In this document: positions 8,164 to 16,743 of the stretch, in pieces | Layout: the number at the start of each line of letters is the position of its first letter | Position numbering within the stretch: the stretch's first letter is position 1 | Assembly (NCBI GenBank): GCA_947383645.1 | Contig: CANDEH010000004.1 | Location: 1-64,000, forward strand | DNA from: an uncultured Clostridia bacterium | GTDB taxonomy: Bacteria > Bacillota > Clostridia > Oscillospirales > Oscillospiraceae | Reading direction: 5' to 3' | DNA length: 64,000 nt | Position numbers and translations under genes: made by a program | Notes under the pieces: generated by a model | The model's input: only the letters and a program-made list of their open reading frames with translations | Told to the model about the DNA's origin: nothing | Database searches by the model: none

Positions 8164-8841
8164 ATGTCTGAGAAACGATACGCCGTGGCCATCGACGGAC
8201 CCTCCGGGGCGGGGAAGAGCACCCTGGCCCGGGCGGCGGCCCGGGCGCTGGGCATCCTGTATGTGGATACCGGGGCCATTTACCGCACAGTGGGGCTGTA
8301 CGTAAAGCAGAGGGGCGTGGAGCCGGCCAACCAGCCGGCGGTTCAGGCGCTCCTGAGAGAGATCCATATCGAGATGCGCTACGCCGGGGACGGTCTCCAG
8401 CGGATGCTTCTCTGCGGGGCCGATGTCACCGACGAGATCCGCCTGCCGGAGATCTCGGTGCTGGCCTCTCAGGTCTCCGCCATCCCCGCGGTGCGGGACT
8501 TCCTTTTAGAGATGCAGCGGGACATGGCCCGGCGGCAGAGCGTCATCATGGACGGCCGGGACATCGGCACCGTGGTGCTGCCGGCGGCAGAGGTGAAGAT
8601 CTACCTCACCGCCTCCGCTCAGGAGCGGGCCCGCCGGCGGTACCTGGAGCTTCAGCAGCGGGGGACGCCCCAGGACTTCGATCAGCTCCTCCGGGAGATC
8701 GAGGAGCGGGATATGCGGGACAGGAACCGGTCCGTCGCCCCCCTCCGTCCGGCGGAGGACGCGGTGGTGCTGGACACCACCGCCTGCACCTTTGAGCAGA
8801 GTCTGGAGAAGCTGCTCGGGATTGTGAGGGCGCGGCTATGA
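8164..8841 (+). CDS. cmk: Cytidylate kinase
   Basis: 225 residues. Phosphorylates CMP/dCMP to the diphosphate. The P-loop DGPSGAGKST is at residues 11-20, followed by YVDTGAIYRTVG (CMP binding), the IMDGRDIGTVVLP segment and the lid-region basic residues RDRNRSVAPLRPAEDAV. The ATG at 8164 has GAGGTG 7 nt upstream; the in-frame ATG at 8149 overlaps that ribosome site and is unlikely. The stop overlaps the plsC start by 4 bases. The order cmk-plsC-ispH is a conserved Firmicutes arrangement. Confidence 0.95.
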   Translation: MSEKRYAVAIDGPSGAGKSTLARAAARALGILYVDTGAIYRTVGLYVKQRGVEPANQPAVQALLREIHIEMRYAGDGLQRMLLCGADVTDEIRLPEISVLASQVSAIPAVRDFLLEMQRDMARRQSVIMDGRDIGTVVLPAAEVKIYLTASAQERARRRYLELQQRGTPQDFDQLLREIEERDMRDRNRSVAPLRPAEDAVVLDTTACTFEQSLEKLLGIVRARL

Positions 8842-9428
8842 ACTTCTTCTACCGGATAATCTACTTTATCGGCAAGCCCTTTTTCTGCCTGCTCTTTCCC
8901 TATCGAGTCCGGGGGGCGGAGCGGATCCCGGCGGGGGGGGCGGTGCTGTGTGCAAACCATGTCAGCGCCGTGGACCCGCTGATGGTGGCCGCGGCCCTGC
9001 CCCGGCGGGCCTGTCCCCGGTTCATGGGGAAGGCGGAGCTGTTTGAAAAGCCCTTTGCCGCCTGGTTTTTGCGCAAGGCGGGGGTCTTTCCTGTCCAGCG
9101 GGGGAGGGCGGACCTGGTGGCCATGAAGACCGCCCTCAAGTGTCTCCAGAACGGGGAGAAGCTGGTGATCTTTCCCGAGGGTACCCGGGTGGAGGAGGCG
9201 GGGGACACCTCCGCCAAAACCGGGGCCGTGATGCTCTCCAGCCGTACCGGCGCGCCCATCGTGCCGGTCTACTGCGGGGAGAAGCGGAAGTTTCTGCGCC
9301 GGACCACCATCGTTTTTGGCGAGCCCTACTCCCCCCAGTTTGCCGGGCGGCGGCCCACGGCTGAGGAGCAGCGCCGCTGCGCCGAGGAACTGCTGGAGAA
9401 AATCTACCGCTTGAAGGAGGCCGTGTGA
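8838..9428 (+). CDS. plsC: 1-acyl-sn-glycerol-3-phosphate acyltransferase
   Basis: 196 residues. Adds the second acyl chain to lysophosphatidic acid in phospholipid synthesis at the membrane. The catalytic HX4D is seen in CANHVSAVDPLMVA, and the second block in VIFPEGTRVEEAG. An N-terminal hydrophobic helix (IIYFIGKPFFCLLFPY) anchors it. The start overlaps the cmk stop, and its own stop overlaps the ispH start, so the three are translationally coupled. Confidence 0.93.
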   Translation: MNFFYRIIYFIGKPFFCLLFPYRVRGAERIPAGGAVLCANHVSAVDPLMVAAALPRRACPRFMGKAELFEKPFAAWFLRKAGVFPVQRGRADLVAMKTALKCLQNGEKLVIFPEGTRVEEAGDTSAKTGAVMLSSRTGAPIVPVYCGEKRKFLRRTTIVFGEPYSPQFAGRRPTAEEQRRCAEELLEKIYRLKEAV

Positions 9429-11359
9429 TGGAGGTGGTGCTGGCGAAGTCCGCCGGCTTTTGCTACGGCGTCCACCGGGCGGTAGAGATGACGGAGCAGG
9501 CGGCGGCGGCAGGACAGTCTCCGGTGATGCTGGGCAGCGTTATTCACAACCACCATGTCATCGACGCCCTGCTCCGCCAGGGGGCGCGGGTCGTCGATTC
9601 TCCGGAGGAGGTGGAGCCGGGAGAGGTCGTGGTCATCCGGGCCCACGGAGTGGGGGAGGCGACCTATCGCGCTCTGGAGGCAAAGGGGGCGAAGATCATT
9701 GACGGCACCTGCCCCCACGTGCGAAAAATTCAGGAGATTGCCCGGGAGGCGGCCGGGGAGGGCCGTCAGATGGTCCTCATTGGCTCCCCCAGCCATCCGG
9801 AGGTCCAGGGTATCTGCGGCTGGGGAAAGGACGTTTTGGTATTTTCGGGCCCGGAAGAGGTTGAAAATTGGCTGAAAAGCTCTGATGACGTTATTTCTGT
9901 TCCGATTACCATGGCGGCCCAGACTACCCAGCTCCAAGGAATTTGGGAAAGTTCTTGGAAATTGATAAAAAAACAGTGTACAAATCTGAAAAAGTTTGAT
10001 ACAATATGTAGTGCTACGCAGAAACGTCAGACGGAGGCGGCAGAAATTGCCGCCGGCGTGGACGTGATGGTGGTGGTCGGCGACCGTCAAAGCGCCAACA
10101 GCCGGCATCTCTATGAGCTGTGTCAGGAGCGATGCGGACACGTTTTCCTGATTGAGAACGTGGATGAAATCCCAACGGACAAGCTTGCCGGATGCCGGAA
10201 AGCTGGGCTGACCGCGGGCGCGTCCACTCCTGCGAGCATCATAAAGGAGGTCGACAAGACGATGAGCGAAGAAAAAATCATGAGCGAGAGCACCGAAAAT
10301 TTTGCCGAAATGTTTGAACAGTATACCAATACTTTGCATACAGGAGATAAGGTCACCGGTGTGGTCACGGCAATCACCCCCACCGAGGTCCACGTGGATC
10401 TGGGCTGCAAGCAGGCCGGGTACATCCCCATGGACCAGCTGACCGATGATCCGGACGCCAAGGTGGAGGATATTGTCAAGGTCGGCGATGAGGTGGAGCT
10501 GTTCGTGGTTCGCGTCAATGACGTGGAGGGTTACGCCACCCTGTCTAAAAAGCGCCTGGACGCCAACAAGATCTGGGACGTGTTGGAGGAGGCCATGGAA
10601 AACAAGACCGTGGTGGAGGGCGTTGTTTCCGAGGAGAACAAGGGCGGCATCGTCGTCTTTATCAAGGGCGCCCGGGTCTTTGTTCCCGCCTCCCAGTCCG
10701 GCCTGCCCCGCGATGCGGAGATGAGCCAGCTGCTCAAGCAGAAGGTTCAGATGCGCATTACCGAGGTCAACCGTGCCCGCCGCCGCGTGGTGGGTTCCAT
10801 CCGCGCTGTGCAGTATGAGGCCCGTCAGGCTGCCGCTGCCGCCGTGTGGGAGGGCATCGAGGTCGGCAAGCGCTACACCGGCACCGTCAAGAGCATGACC
10901 AGCTACGGCGTGTTCGTGGACATCGGCGGCGTGGACGGCATGGTACATATCTCCGACCTCAGCTGGAGCCGGATCAAGACCCCCGCCGAGATCGTGAAGG
11001 TGGGCGATACCCTGGAGGTGTACGTGATCTCCTTCGACAAGGAGAAGCGCAAGATCTCCCTGGGCGTGAAGGATCGCTCCATGAACCCCTGGGAGAAGTT
11101 TATGGAGACCTACAAGGTGGGCGACGTGGCCAATGTGAAGATCGTCAACATCCGCTCTTTCGGCGCCTTTGCCGAGGTGGTGCCCGGTGTGGACGGCCTG
11201 ATCCACATCTCCCAGATTGCCGACCGCCGGATCGAGAGTCCGAACGAGTGCCTCAGTGAGGGCGAGATGGTAGACGCCAAGATCATTGAGGTGGACGAGG
11301 AGAAGAAGAAGATCTCCCTGAGCATCCGCGCCCTGCTGGGCGCTGCTTCCGAGGAGTAA
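9428..11359 (+). CDS. ispH: IspH-ribosomal protein S1 fusion
   Basis: 643 residues. Residues 1-280 are HMBPP reductase, the last step of the MEP isoprenoid pathway, with iron-sulfur Cys in SAGFCYGVHRAV, DGTCPHVRKIQ and CSATQKRQTEA. From about residue 300 there are four S1 RNA-binding domains, starting near 304, 391, 478 and 563; the last two have the typical GVFVDIGGVDGMVHISDLSW form. Such fusions are annotated in many Clostridia. The segment 9840-10260, spanning the end of IspH and the linker, is AT-richer than either side. The start is ATG 9428 (GTG 9425 also possible) behind AAGGAGG, overlapping plsC. A strong terminator follows. Confidence 0.95.
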   Translation: MEVVLAKSAGFCYGVHRAVEMTEQAAAAGQSPVMLGSVIHNHHVIDALLRQGARVVDSPEEVEPGEVVVIRAHGVGEATYRALEAKGAKIIDGTCPHVRKIQEIAREAAGEGRQMVLIGSPSHPEVQGICGWGKDVLVFSGPEEVENWLKSSDDVISVPITMAAQTTQLQGIWESSWKLIKKQCTNLKKFDTICSATQKRQTEAAEIAAGVDVMVVVGDRQSANSRHLYELCQERCGHVFLIENVDEIPTDKLAGCRKAGLTAGASTPASIIKEVDKTMSEEKIMSESTENFAEMFEQYTNTLHTGDKVTGVVTAITPTEVHVDLGCKQAGYIPMDQLTDDPDAKVEDIVKVGDEVELFVVRVNDVEGYATLSKKRLDANKIWDVLEEAMENKTVVEGVVSEENKGGIVVFIKGARVFVPASQSGLPRDAEMSQLLKQKVQMRITEVNRARRRVVGSIRAVQYEARQAAAAAVWEGIEVGKRYTGTVKSMTSYGVFVDIGGVDGMVHISDLSWSRIKTPAEIVKVGDTLEVYVISFDKEKRKISLGVKDRSMNPWEKFMETYKVGDVANVKIVNIRSFGAFAEVVPGVDGLIHISQIADRRIESPNECLSEGEMVDAKIIEVDEEKKKISLSIRALLGAASEE

Positions 11360-11388
11360 TCCCGCGCGGAGTAAAGACGCAGAGACAA

Positions 11389-11420
11389 GAGGCAGACGGC
11401 AAGACCGTCTGCCTCTTTTT
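11389..11420 (+). terminator. Rho-independent terminator of the cmk-plsC-ispH operon
   Basis: An 11-bp perfect stem, GAGGCAGACGG and its complement, with the loop CAAGA, followed by TTTTT at 11416-11420. Confidence 0.95.
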
Positions 11421-11749
11421 ATGTATTCTGGGGAGAGAGGCGGCGGTGCGCAGGACTGAATTGACCGCCGGTTCAGACGGGCTGTGTACAACAGGGAGGC
11501 TTCCGTATCCGACGAAATTTATGCAAGGGCACAGGGGATGTGGTCAAGAGGGGAGGAGCAGATCCGTTCCCAACAGGCCGCGATACTGCGGCAGGGAGTG
11601 GGCAGATATTCCTATGCGGCCTTATGCAGCCACAGCTGCCTGTCTCCGGTCAACGAGATGCACAGTCTTTTAATCTGTGCCGGATGGGTGTGCCCCGCCA
11701 GGCATTTTTCCTTTTCAAAATCATATCCATGAACTGAGGTGATGTAATT
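11421..11749. other. Gene-poor stretch before the mobile region
   Basis: 329 bp between the operon terminator and the first mobile-region gene. Three short overlapping + strand frames exist; the most plausible is GTG 11484 to 11732 (82 residues), whose first ~45 residues are helical and hydrophilic but which ends in an unconvincing tail. None has a recognisable family or a clear ribosome site. I found no sigK C-terminal coding on the minus strand and no match to the sigK junction sequence here. Confidence 0.4.
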
Positions 11750-11944
11750 TTGGAAAGCGCACAGCGAGAACTGGTCAGCGTCCTCCTGGAGGCAATTTAT
11801 ACCCGCGGTCTTCTGTCAAAAACCGCCTATTTGAACGCCATGGATTTTGTGCATTCCATGGTGGACTTGCCGGAGCTTTTCCGGTATCCCGTGTGCTTGA
11901 CAGAGGAGGTGAGCGGACATGAATGTGCTCAGGATACGCAATGA
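11750..11944 (+). CDS. Small protein coupled to a serine recombinase
   Basis: 64 residues, starting at TTG 11750 behind GAGGTGATG. It is mostly helical (ELVSVLLEAIYTRGLLSK), with a C-terminal RYPVCLTEE. It overlaps the recombinase start by 26 bases, so the two are translationally coupled. Small proteins of this sort often sit ahead of large serine recombinases in clostridial elements; the function is unknown. Confidence 0.55.
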   Translation: MESAQRELVSVLLEAIYTRGLLSKTAYLNAMDFVHSMVDLPELFRYPVCLTEEVSGHECAQDTQ

Positions 11945-12596
11945 GATGCGGAACGGGAAGACCATCTTCGACCTGCCCCTGCGGGTCACCTTCTATGCGC
12001 GGGTCTCCACCGACAAGGACGAGCAGCTGAGCGGTCTGGAAAACCAGGTGCAGTATTACACCGAGCTGATCCAGTCAAAACCCGACTGGACTTTTGTACC
12101 CGGGTACATCGATGAGGGCGTCAGCGGCGCCAGTACAAAAAAGCGGGACAGCTTCCTTCGGATGATAGAGGACGCCAAAGCGGGGCGGTTCGACTTTATC
12201 ATCACGAAGGAGATATCCCGCTTTTCCCGTTCCACCCTGGACAGCATCCAGTACACCCAGGAGCTGCTGGAGCACGACGTAGGGGTGCTGTTCCAGAACG
12301 ACAACATCAACACGCTGGACAGCGACAGCGAGTTTCGCCTGGTGGTCATGGCCGGGGTGGCCCAGGACGAGGTGCGCAAGCTGTCCGAGCGGCTGAAATT
12401 CGGCTTCCGGCAGGCCATCAAAAACGGCCACGTGCTGGGCAACGACAAGCTGTGGGGCTACGACAAAAAGGATTGCGTGCTGACCGTCAACGAGGCGGAG
12501 GCCCAGGTGGTGCGGCGCATTTTCGACCTCTACGCCAACCAGGAAATGGGTATCCGTCGTATCTCCCAGACCATGTCAGCGCCAGAGAAAAGATGA
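11919..12596 (+). pseudogene. Large serine recombinase, truncated by IS21
   Basis: The N-terminal resolvase domain is intact: TFYARVSTDKDE carries the catalytic Ser near residue 30, followed by YIDEGVSGASTKKR, IITKEISRFSRSTLDS and GVAQDEVRKLSERLKFG. The recombinase domain begins (DLYANQEMGIRRIS) but coding stops at 12573 where the IS21 end begins; the last residues are IS-encoded. About 220 of an expected ~500 residues remain, so the DNA-binding zinc-ribbon and coiled-coil parts are missing. The lost 3' half is not found on the other side of the IS. It may have been the excision enzyme of the surrounding element. Confidence 0.88.
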
Positions 12597-12713
12597 AAGA
12601 AGACGCCGAGGAAAAAATGAAGTTTTGTGGCGAAGGAGGTGAAAAAAAGATAGACTCCCACTGGGGCAAAAAGAGGCTGGAAAGGGAGTCGGAACATAAA
12701 AGAAGAAGTACGG

Positions 12714-13909
12714 ATGGACATACGAAGTGATTTTCAAAAGGGGCTGAGCTATGTGGAGCTGGGAAAGAAGTACCACATGGATCTGCGGACAGCAAAGCGG
12801 TACGCGCAGTCGCCGGAGAAGCCGGAGTACACACTGAGCGAGCCAAAGCCCACAAAGATGGATCCGTATAAACAGATCGTGGACGAATGGCTGGCGGAAG
12901 CGCCGTACTCGGCGAGGCGGATTCTGGAGAAGCTGCGGGAGATGGGATTTGACGGGAGCTACAGCATTGTGAAGGCGTATGTAATCAGCCAGAAGCTGGA
13001 CTTGAACGAGAACGGTTCGAGACGATGCCGGGGAAGCAGGAACAGATGGACTGGGGGTACTTCGAGGATCACCTGGTATACGAGGACGGGAAGTGGAAGA
13101 AGCTGTACTGTTTCCTCATGATACTGGGATATTCGCGGATGCGGTACATCGAATTTGTAACGGATATGAGCACAAATACGCTGATACGGTGCCATCAAAA
13201 CGCGTTTCGGTACTTTGGGGGATACCCGGAGGAGATTCTGTACGATAACATAAAGCAGGTGGTGATCAAGCGGCTTTTGAAGCAGGAGGACACCACGCTG
13301 GACCGGCAGTTTGAGGACTTCGCGGGCTTCTATGGCTTCAAGCCCATCCTGTGCCGGTCGTACCGGGGCCAGACGAAGGGGAAGGTGGAGCGGACGGTGC
13401 AGTTCATGCGGGACAATTTCATGGTGGGCATCAAGTACAACCGCCTTGCGGACTTAAATGGACAGGCCCTGGCCTGGTGCAATAAGGTGAACGGGAACGT
13501 ACACGCCACTACTAACGAGATCCCCTCTGAGCGGTTGAAAAAAGAGGGCCTGAGCCCCCTTTCCCGGAAATACATCATCGACAAGATCAATTTGAGGCGG
13601 GTACAAAAAGACTGTCTCATCTCCTACGCCGGAAATCAGTACTCCGTGCCAGCGGAGTACATCGGCAAAGATGTGGCAGTCGTGGCCCTCGACAGTATGC
13701 TGGCGGCCTACTATGAAGGCAAGCAGATCGCTCTGCACCGAATATCGTATCAAAGGAAGGACATGGTTGTCAATCCTCAGCATTACCGAAGGCTTACGCT
13801 GAAACAGACGATGGATGCAGAAAATGTTCTGCTGGAACAGGGCAAAGTGATAGATTTCCCCTTGAAGCCCTCCGATTTGTCCAGATATGACGAGGTGCTG
13901 TATGACTGA
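12714..13909 (+). pseudogene. istA: IS21 transposase IstA, frameshifted
   Basis: The N-terminal part in frame 12714-13016 carries the helix-turn-helix (QKGLSYVELGKKYHMDLRTA). The reading frame then shifts, and the rest continues from ~13010 in another frame as RFETMPGKQEQMDWGYFED to the stop at 13909. DDE residues are in MDWG, ILYDNIKQVV and GKVERTVQFM. Compared with the usual family sequence, roughly ten bases seem lost around 13008-13018, near AACGAGAACGGTTCGAG. The 3' end overlaps istB. Unless a programmed frameshift operates, which I have no evidence for, the transposase is not made. Confidence 0.82.
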
Positions 13910-14686
13910 ATTTACTGTGGACAGGCTGCGGGAAAACCTGGAAAGCCTCAAGATGAAGAACATCCTGGAGATTCTGGATAACTATCTGGAACGGGCTGTG
14001 GCGGAGAATCTCAACATTGTGGATGTTTTGGATCATATCTTTGCCGAAGAAGCCAAATCCAAGCGGAAACGGGCCTATGAGAAACAAATCCAGATGTCCG
14101 GCTTCCCCATCAAGAAACCCCTGGATGACTTTGATTTCTTTTTCCAACCCTCCATAGATAAGCGCCAGATCGACGAACTGGCCACCTGGAAAACGGAAAT
14201 GTGGTATTCCTCGGGCCGCCTGGTGTAGGCAAAACCCATCTGGCCTCCGCCCTAGGCCTTGTGGCGGCCCAGCACCGCTTTTCCACCTACTACGTCAACT
14301 GCCAACAGCTCATTGAGCAGCTTAAGAAGGCCCATTTCGAGAACCGTTTGCTGGACAAACTCAGGGTCTTGTCCAAGTACAGGATGCTCATCATAGACGA
14401 GATTGGTTATCTCCCCATGGACATCCTGGGAGCTATCCTGTTCTTCCAACTCATTGCCAGGCGGTATGAGAAGACGTCTACCGTCTTTACCTCCAACAAG
14501 ACCTTCTCCCAGTGGAACGAGGTCTTTACAGACGTCACTATAGCCTCCGCAATTTTGGACCGCGTCCTGCATCACTGCCCTGTCATCAACATCAAGGGTG
14601 AGTCCTACCACCTGAAGGAGTGCAAGGAATTTGTGCGCCAGAAGCACCAAATTTTGAACTCACTTTTCGAGCAAGGAAGTACCTGA
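13902..14686 (+). pseudogene. istB: IS21 helper ATPase IstB, frameshifted
   Basis: The start is ATG 13902, overlapping the istA stop. The first ~90 residues (to QIDELAT) are in one frame. The remainder, from about 14190, reads VVFLGPPGVGKTHLASALGL in another frame, so the break lies just ahead of the Walker A motif GPPGVGKT. The Walker B is LIIDEIGYLP, and NKTFSQWNEVF and the C-terminus look normal. About 11 bases appear lost near 14184, between GCCACC and GGAAAACGG. With the broken istA this copy should be transposition-defective in cis. Confidence 0.82.
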
Positions 14687-14758
14687 TTTTGTTACCCCCC
14701 GCCGAAAAACGACAAAATTTGTTCGGCGTTTCCTTACAATTTCAGATTGGCGTTGACA

Positions 14759-15000
14759 CCGCGAATCCGGGCTGCATTGGTCTCATCCGGCGCAACAGGC
14801 ACCACTCCTACCTGGGGCTGTCCCTCAATATACTTTTCCGCGATGTCTTTCACATCGCAATCCCGGTATTCCTCCAGACAGCTTTTCATGATCCATGCCA
14901 AGATGCTCTTTTCGGACAGGAGCCGCTTGCAGGAAACATCGAGTTTTGCGTTATCGCTGGTGGCGTGGATATCCTCAGCAATGGGTGTGTTTGTCTCCAT
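14759..15000 (-). pseudogene. N-terminal fragment of a PD-(D/E)XK nuclease family transposase
   Basis: About 80 native residues (start METNTPIAEDI, then LDVSCKRLLSEKSILAWIMK, ending AARIRG) match the N-terminus of the Rpn/PD-(D/E)XK type transposase-like nucleases common in gut Clostridia. The frame runs into the right end of the IS21 element, which supplies the last few codons and the stop. The catalytic part of the family lies further downstream and is absent. Assignment is from memory of the family's N-terminus. Confidence 0.7.
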
Positions 15001-15081
15001 ATCTGCTTTCTTCCTGTCTCTGTCTGTATTCTACCACAGGCTGCAAAAAAAATCTACCGCTTTTATTTTGGAAAAGGCACC

Positions 15082-16263
15082 CTATCGCTCCTGTTCAGAG
15101 CGCTTTTTTCTGTTTTCCCGGACTGGCTCCAGATCCAAAAGCTGCCGCACCCGCTTCTGCACATGGCGCTCTATGGCCGTCAGCCGGTCCTCCGGAAGAT
15201 TCAGCTTGGGATGGCGCTGGAACGTAAAGCCGATCAGCCTGCGGAGCTGCTCCCTCTGGAGCGGCCCCATGACCTCCCGGCAGACGCTCTCGAAGCTGAC
15301 CCCATAGGCCGTCCCCCGCGTCCTGGCGTAGCTGTCCAGATCCTTCCAATCGTCCGGCATGGCGAAATTAAACAGCGACAGCCCGTTGTCAAATACCGGG
15401 GCGGCCCCCAGCAATGCGCCGCTGTGGTTGTCCCGCAGAACGCCGAAGTTGCCAAAATGCCGGTCCTCGTTGTAGATCACCGCATCAAAGACCAGCATAC
15501 TCCTGATTTCCTCGTATGCCTCCGTCCCCAGCTTCTCGTAATACTCCAGGCAGGCTTTCAGCCCACCCTCCCGGACGATCCGGCCAATGGAGATATATGC
15601 TGTGTCGATGTCCGTGAACAGCTTGCATCGGGAGGCCAGGATACCCTTCCAGTTCTCCAACTCATAGCGCACCGCGTGGAGGCCCATGGTCTGGGCGATC
15701 TGACTGGCATAGAACTCGCTGTACGGCTCGTTCCCCGCGTTGGCCGCACCGGAGGTGCCGCCTTTGTACAGGTAGATACCGTCCCCCTCGATAAACCGCC
15801 AGCCCTTGGGCAGCATCCCGTTGGTGGTCAACTCCGGCGAGGTGGTGAAGGCGGCGTCGCTCTGTCCGATCCCCGTGTAGGCCACCAGGGACAAAATCTC
15901 CGAAAAGCGGTTTTCATACAGATTATATTGCGCAAATGTCCCCGCAAACCCCTGGGGTACGACCCAGAAGCTGTCATTCAGGGACAGGCCCTTGCACACA
16001 TCAATGATCCCCTTGGTGTCGTTGACGCTCAGCCCGAAGGTCTTGAGAATCTCGGCAACATAGGCACGGTTCTTGGGAATCACCCGCCGCCGCAGCCACT
16101 TCAGCAGTCCCTCATTGCTCAGTTCCATGTCCAGCGGGAACCGGTTGCGTTCCGCCTGGTCGATCTCATGGATCTCGGCTTTCAAGCCCTCGATGCCGTG
16201 CTCAGACAGGGAGAACGTCAACAGATCGGTATCATAAAGCCGAAGAATATATTCCTGGTCCAT
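15082..16263 (-). CDS. HipA/CtkA-like Ser/Thr kinase family protein
   Basis: 393 residues. The C-terminal half has the HipA-like kinase signature: IYNEDRHFGNFGVL near residues 260-273 (catalytic Asp and Asn) and APVFDNGLSLF (metal-binding Asp), with a Lys-containing YLYKGGTSGA upstream. The N-terminal ~130 residues lack the usual HipA N-domain and resemble the long variants seen in clostridial mobile elements. The start at 16263 follows AAGGAGG; an ATG at 16293 would precede the ribosome site. No HipB-type partner is adjacent; the nearest XRE protein is 2.3 kb away on the same strand. Function as toxin or regulator is not established. Confidence 0.75.
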   Translation of the reverse strand: MDQEYILRLYDTDLLTFSLSEHGIEGLKAEIHEIDQAERNRFPLDMELSNEGLLKWLRRRVIPKNRAYVAEILKTFGLSVNDTKGIIDVCKGLSLNDSFWVVPQGFAGTFAQYNLYENRFSEILSLVAYTGIGQSDAAFTTSPELTTNGMLPKGWRFIEGDGIYLYKGGTSGAANAGNEPYSEFYASQIAQTMGLHAVRYELENWKGILASRCKLFTDIDTAYISIGRIVREGGLKACLEYYEKLGTEAYEEIRSMLVFDAVIYNEDRHFGNFGVLRDNHSGALLGAAPVFDNGLSLFNFAMPDDWKDLDSYARTRGTAYGVSFESVCREVMGPLQREQLRRLIGFTFQRHPKLNLPEDRLTAIERHVQKRVRQLLDLEPVRENRKKRSEQER

Positions 16264-16350
16264 CCCCTGCCCTCCTTGCACTGTTTTCCTCATTATAGCG
16301 AATTTGTGCCGAAAAGTAAACGGAGATTTTGCGCCGGGATGTCCTTTTCG

Positions 16351-16533
16351 TCATGCGGCCCTGCGGTTTGCCTTATCCTGGCGGAGAAAAAAACTGATCA
16401 GGCAGTTACGGACACGCTGGGCAGCTGTGGGGTCCGGCTCGGCGGCAAAGCTGAGCCGGACCGGGTGATCGGCGATGTGAAGTTTCACGATGTTTTCATC
16501 ACCGTGGTTCTGCTTCTTTTTTCTTTCACTCAT
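16351..16533 (-). CDS. Small mobile-element protein (TnpW-like?)
   Basis: 60 residues with a basic N-terminus (MSERKKKQNHGDEN), then a beta-like core VKLHIADHPVRLSF and an Arg-rich tail. Its ATG overlaps the stop of the helicase remnant (ATGA), showing they were once co-translated. It resembles the tiny proteins carried downstream of conjugative-element genes (TnpW type), but that naming is tentative. Confidence 0.45.
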   Translation of the reverse strand: MSERKKKQNHGDENIVKLHIADHPVRLSFAAEPDPTAAQRVRNCLISFFLRQDKANRRAA

Positions 16534-16742
16534 GATACTGCCTCCATAAAATAGTCGCTGCTTTTCACTGCCCGGATAAACCGCGCCACTTTCTCCAGGC
16601 TGCCGGTGATCGGCATTTCTGGCAAGGTGGCCGGCACATCCTTGCTGTAGCGCTTGCCTTTGGCGGCCCGCTCATCCAGAATGGCCACCACGCAGGTGTC
16701 GGTCTCGGTGCGGATGGCCCTGCCGAAGCCCTACTTCAGCTT
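16531..16742 (-). pseudogene. C-terminal remnant of a DinG-like helicase, with nonsense codon
   Basis: Read on the minus strand, the ~65 codons before a TGA at 16531-16533 give GFGRAIRTETDTCVVAILD, then ERAAKGKRYSKDV, and end in FMEAVS. GFGRAIR is the end of helicase motif VI (QxxGRxxR), and LDERA with K.RY is typical of DinG/CHR4-like helicases. The codon where the motif VI Gln is expected is TAG (CAG with one transition), and about 15 bases further upstream the IS630 element begins. The rest of the helicase is missing on the far side of the IS. Confidence 0.7.
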
Positions 16743-16743
16743 A

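Larger units (their letters stand above)
12574..14758 (+). mobile_element. IS21-family insertion sequence
   Basis: The left end begins TGTCAGCGCCAGAGA at 12574. The right end, read inward from 14758, is TGTCAACGCCAATCT, giving an imperfect inverted repeat with the family's TG...CA ends. Inside lie istA and istB, overlapping as usual, but both are frameshifted. The flanks differ (ACCA before, CCGC after), so no target duplication is seen. The left flank is a recombinase gene and the right flank an unrelated transposase gene, so the copy marks a deletion or inversion junction rather than a simple insertion. Confidence 0.88.

Noticed and set aside
9404..11491. 695-residue minus-strand ORF opposite ispH-rpsA
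   Set aside because: It is antisense to a well-supported fusion gene, has His/Leu/Asp-rich low-complexity content typical of GC-rich antisense frames, and no family motifs.
11421..11749. sigK C-terminal half beside the recombinase
   Set aside because: No minus-strand frame of adequate length, no region 3/4 motifs and no copy of the IEN junction sequence are present.
14620..16554. 644-residue + strand ORF over the HipA-like gene
   Set aside because: It runs antisense through the transposase fragment and the kinase gene, both of which have clear motifs on the minus strand.
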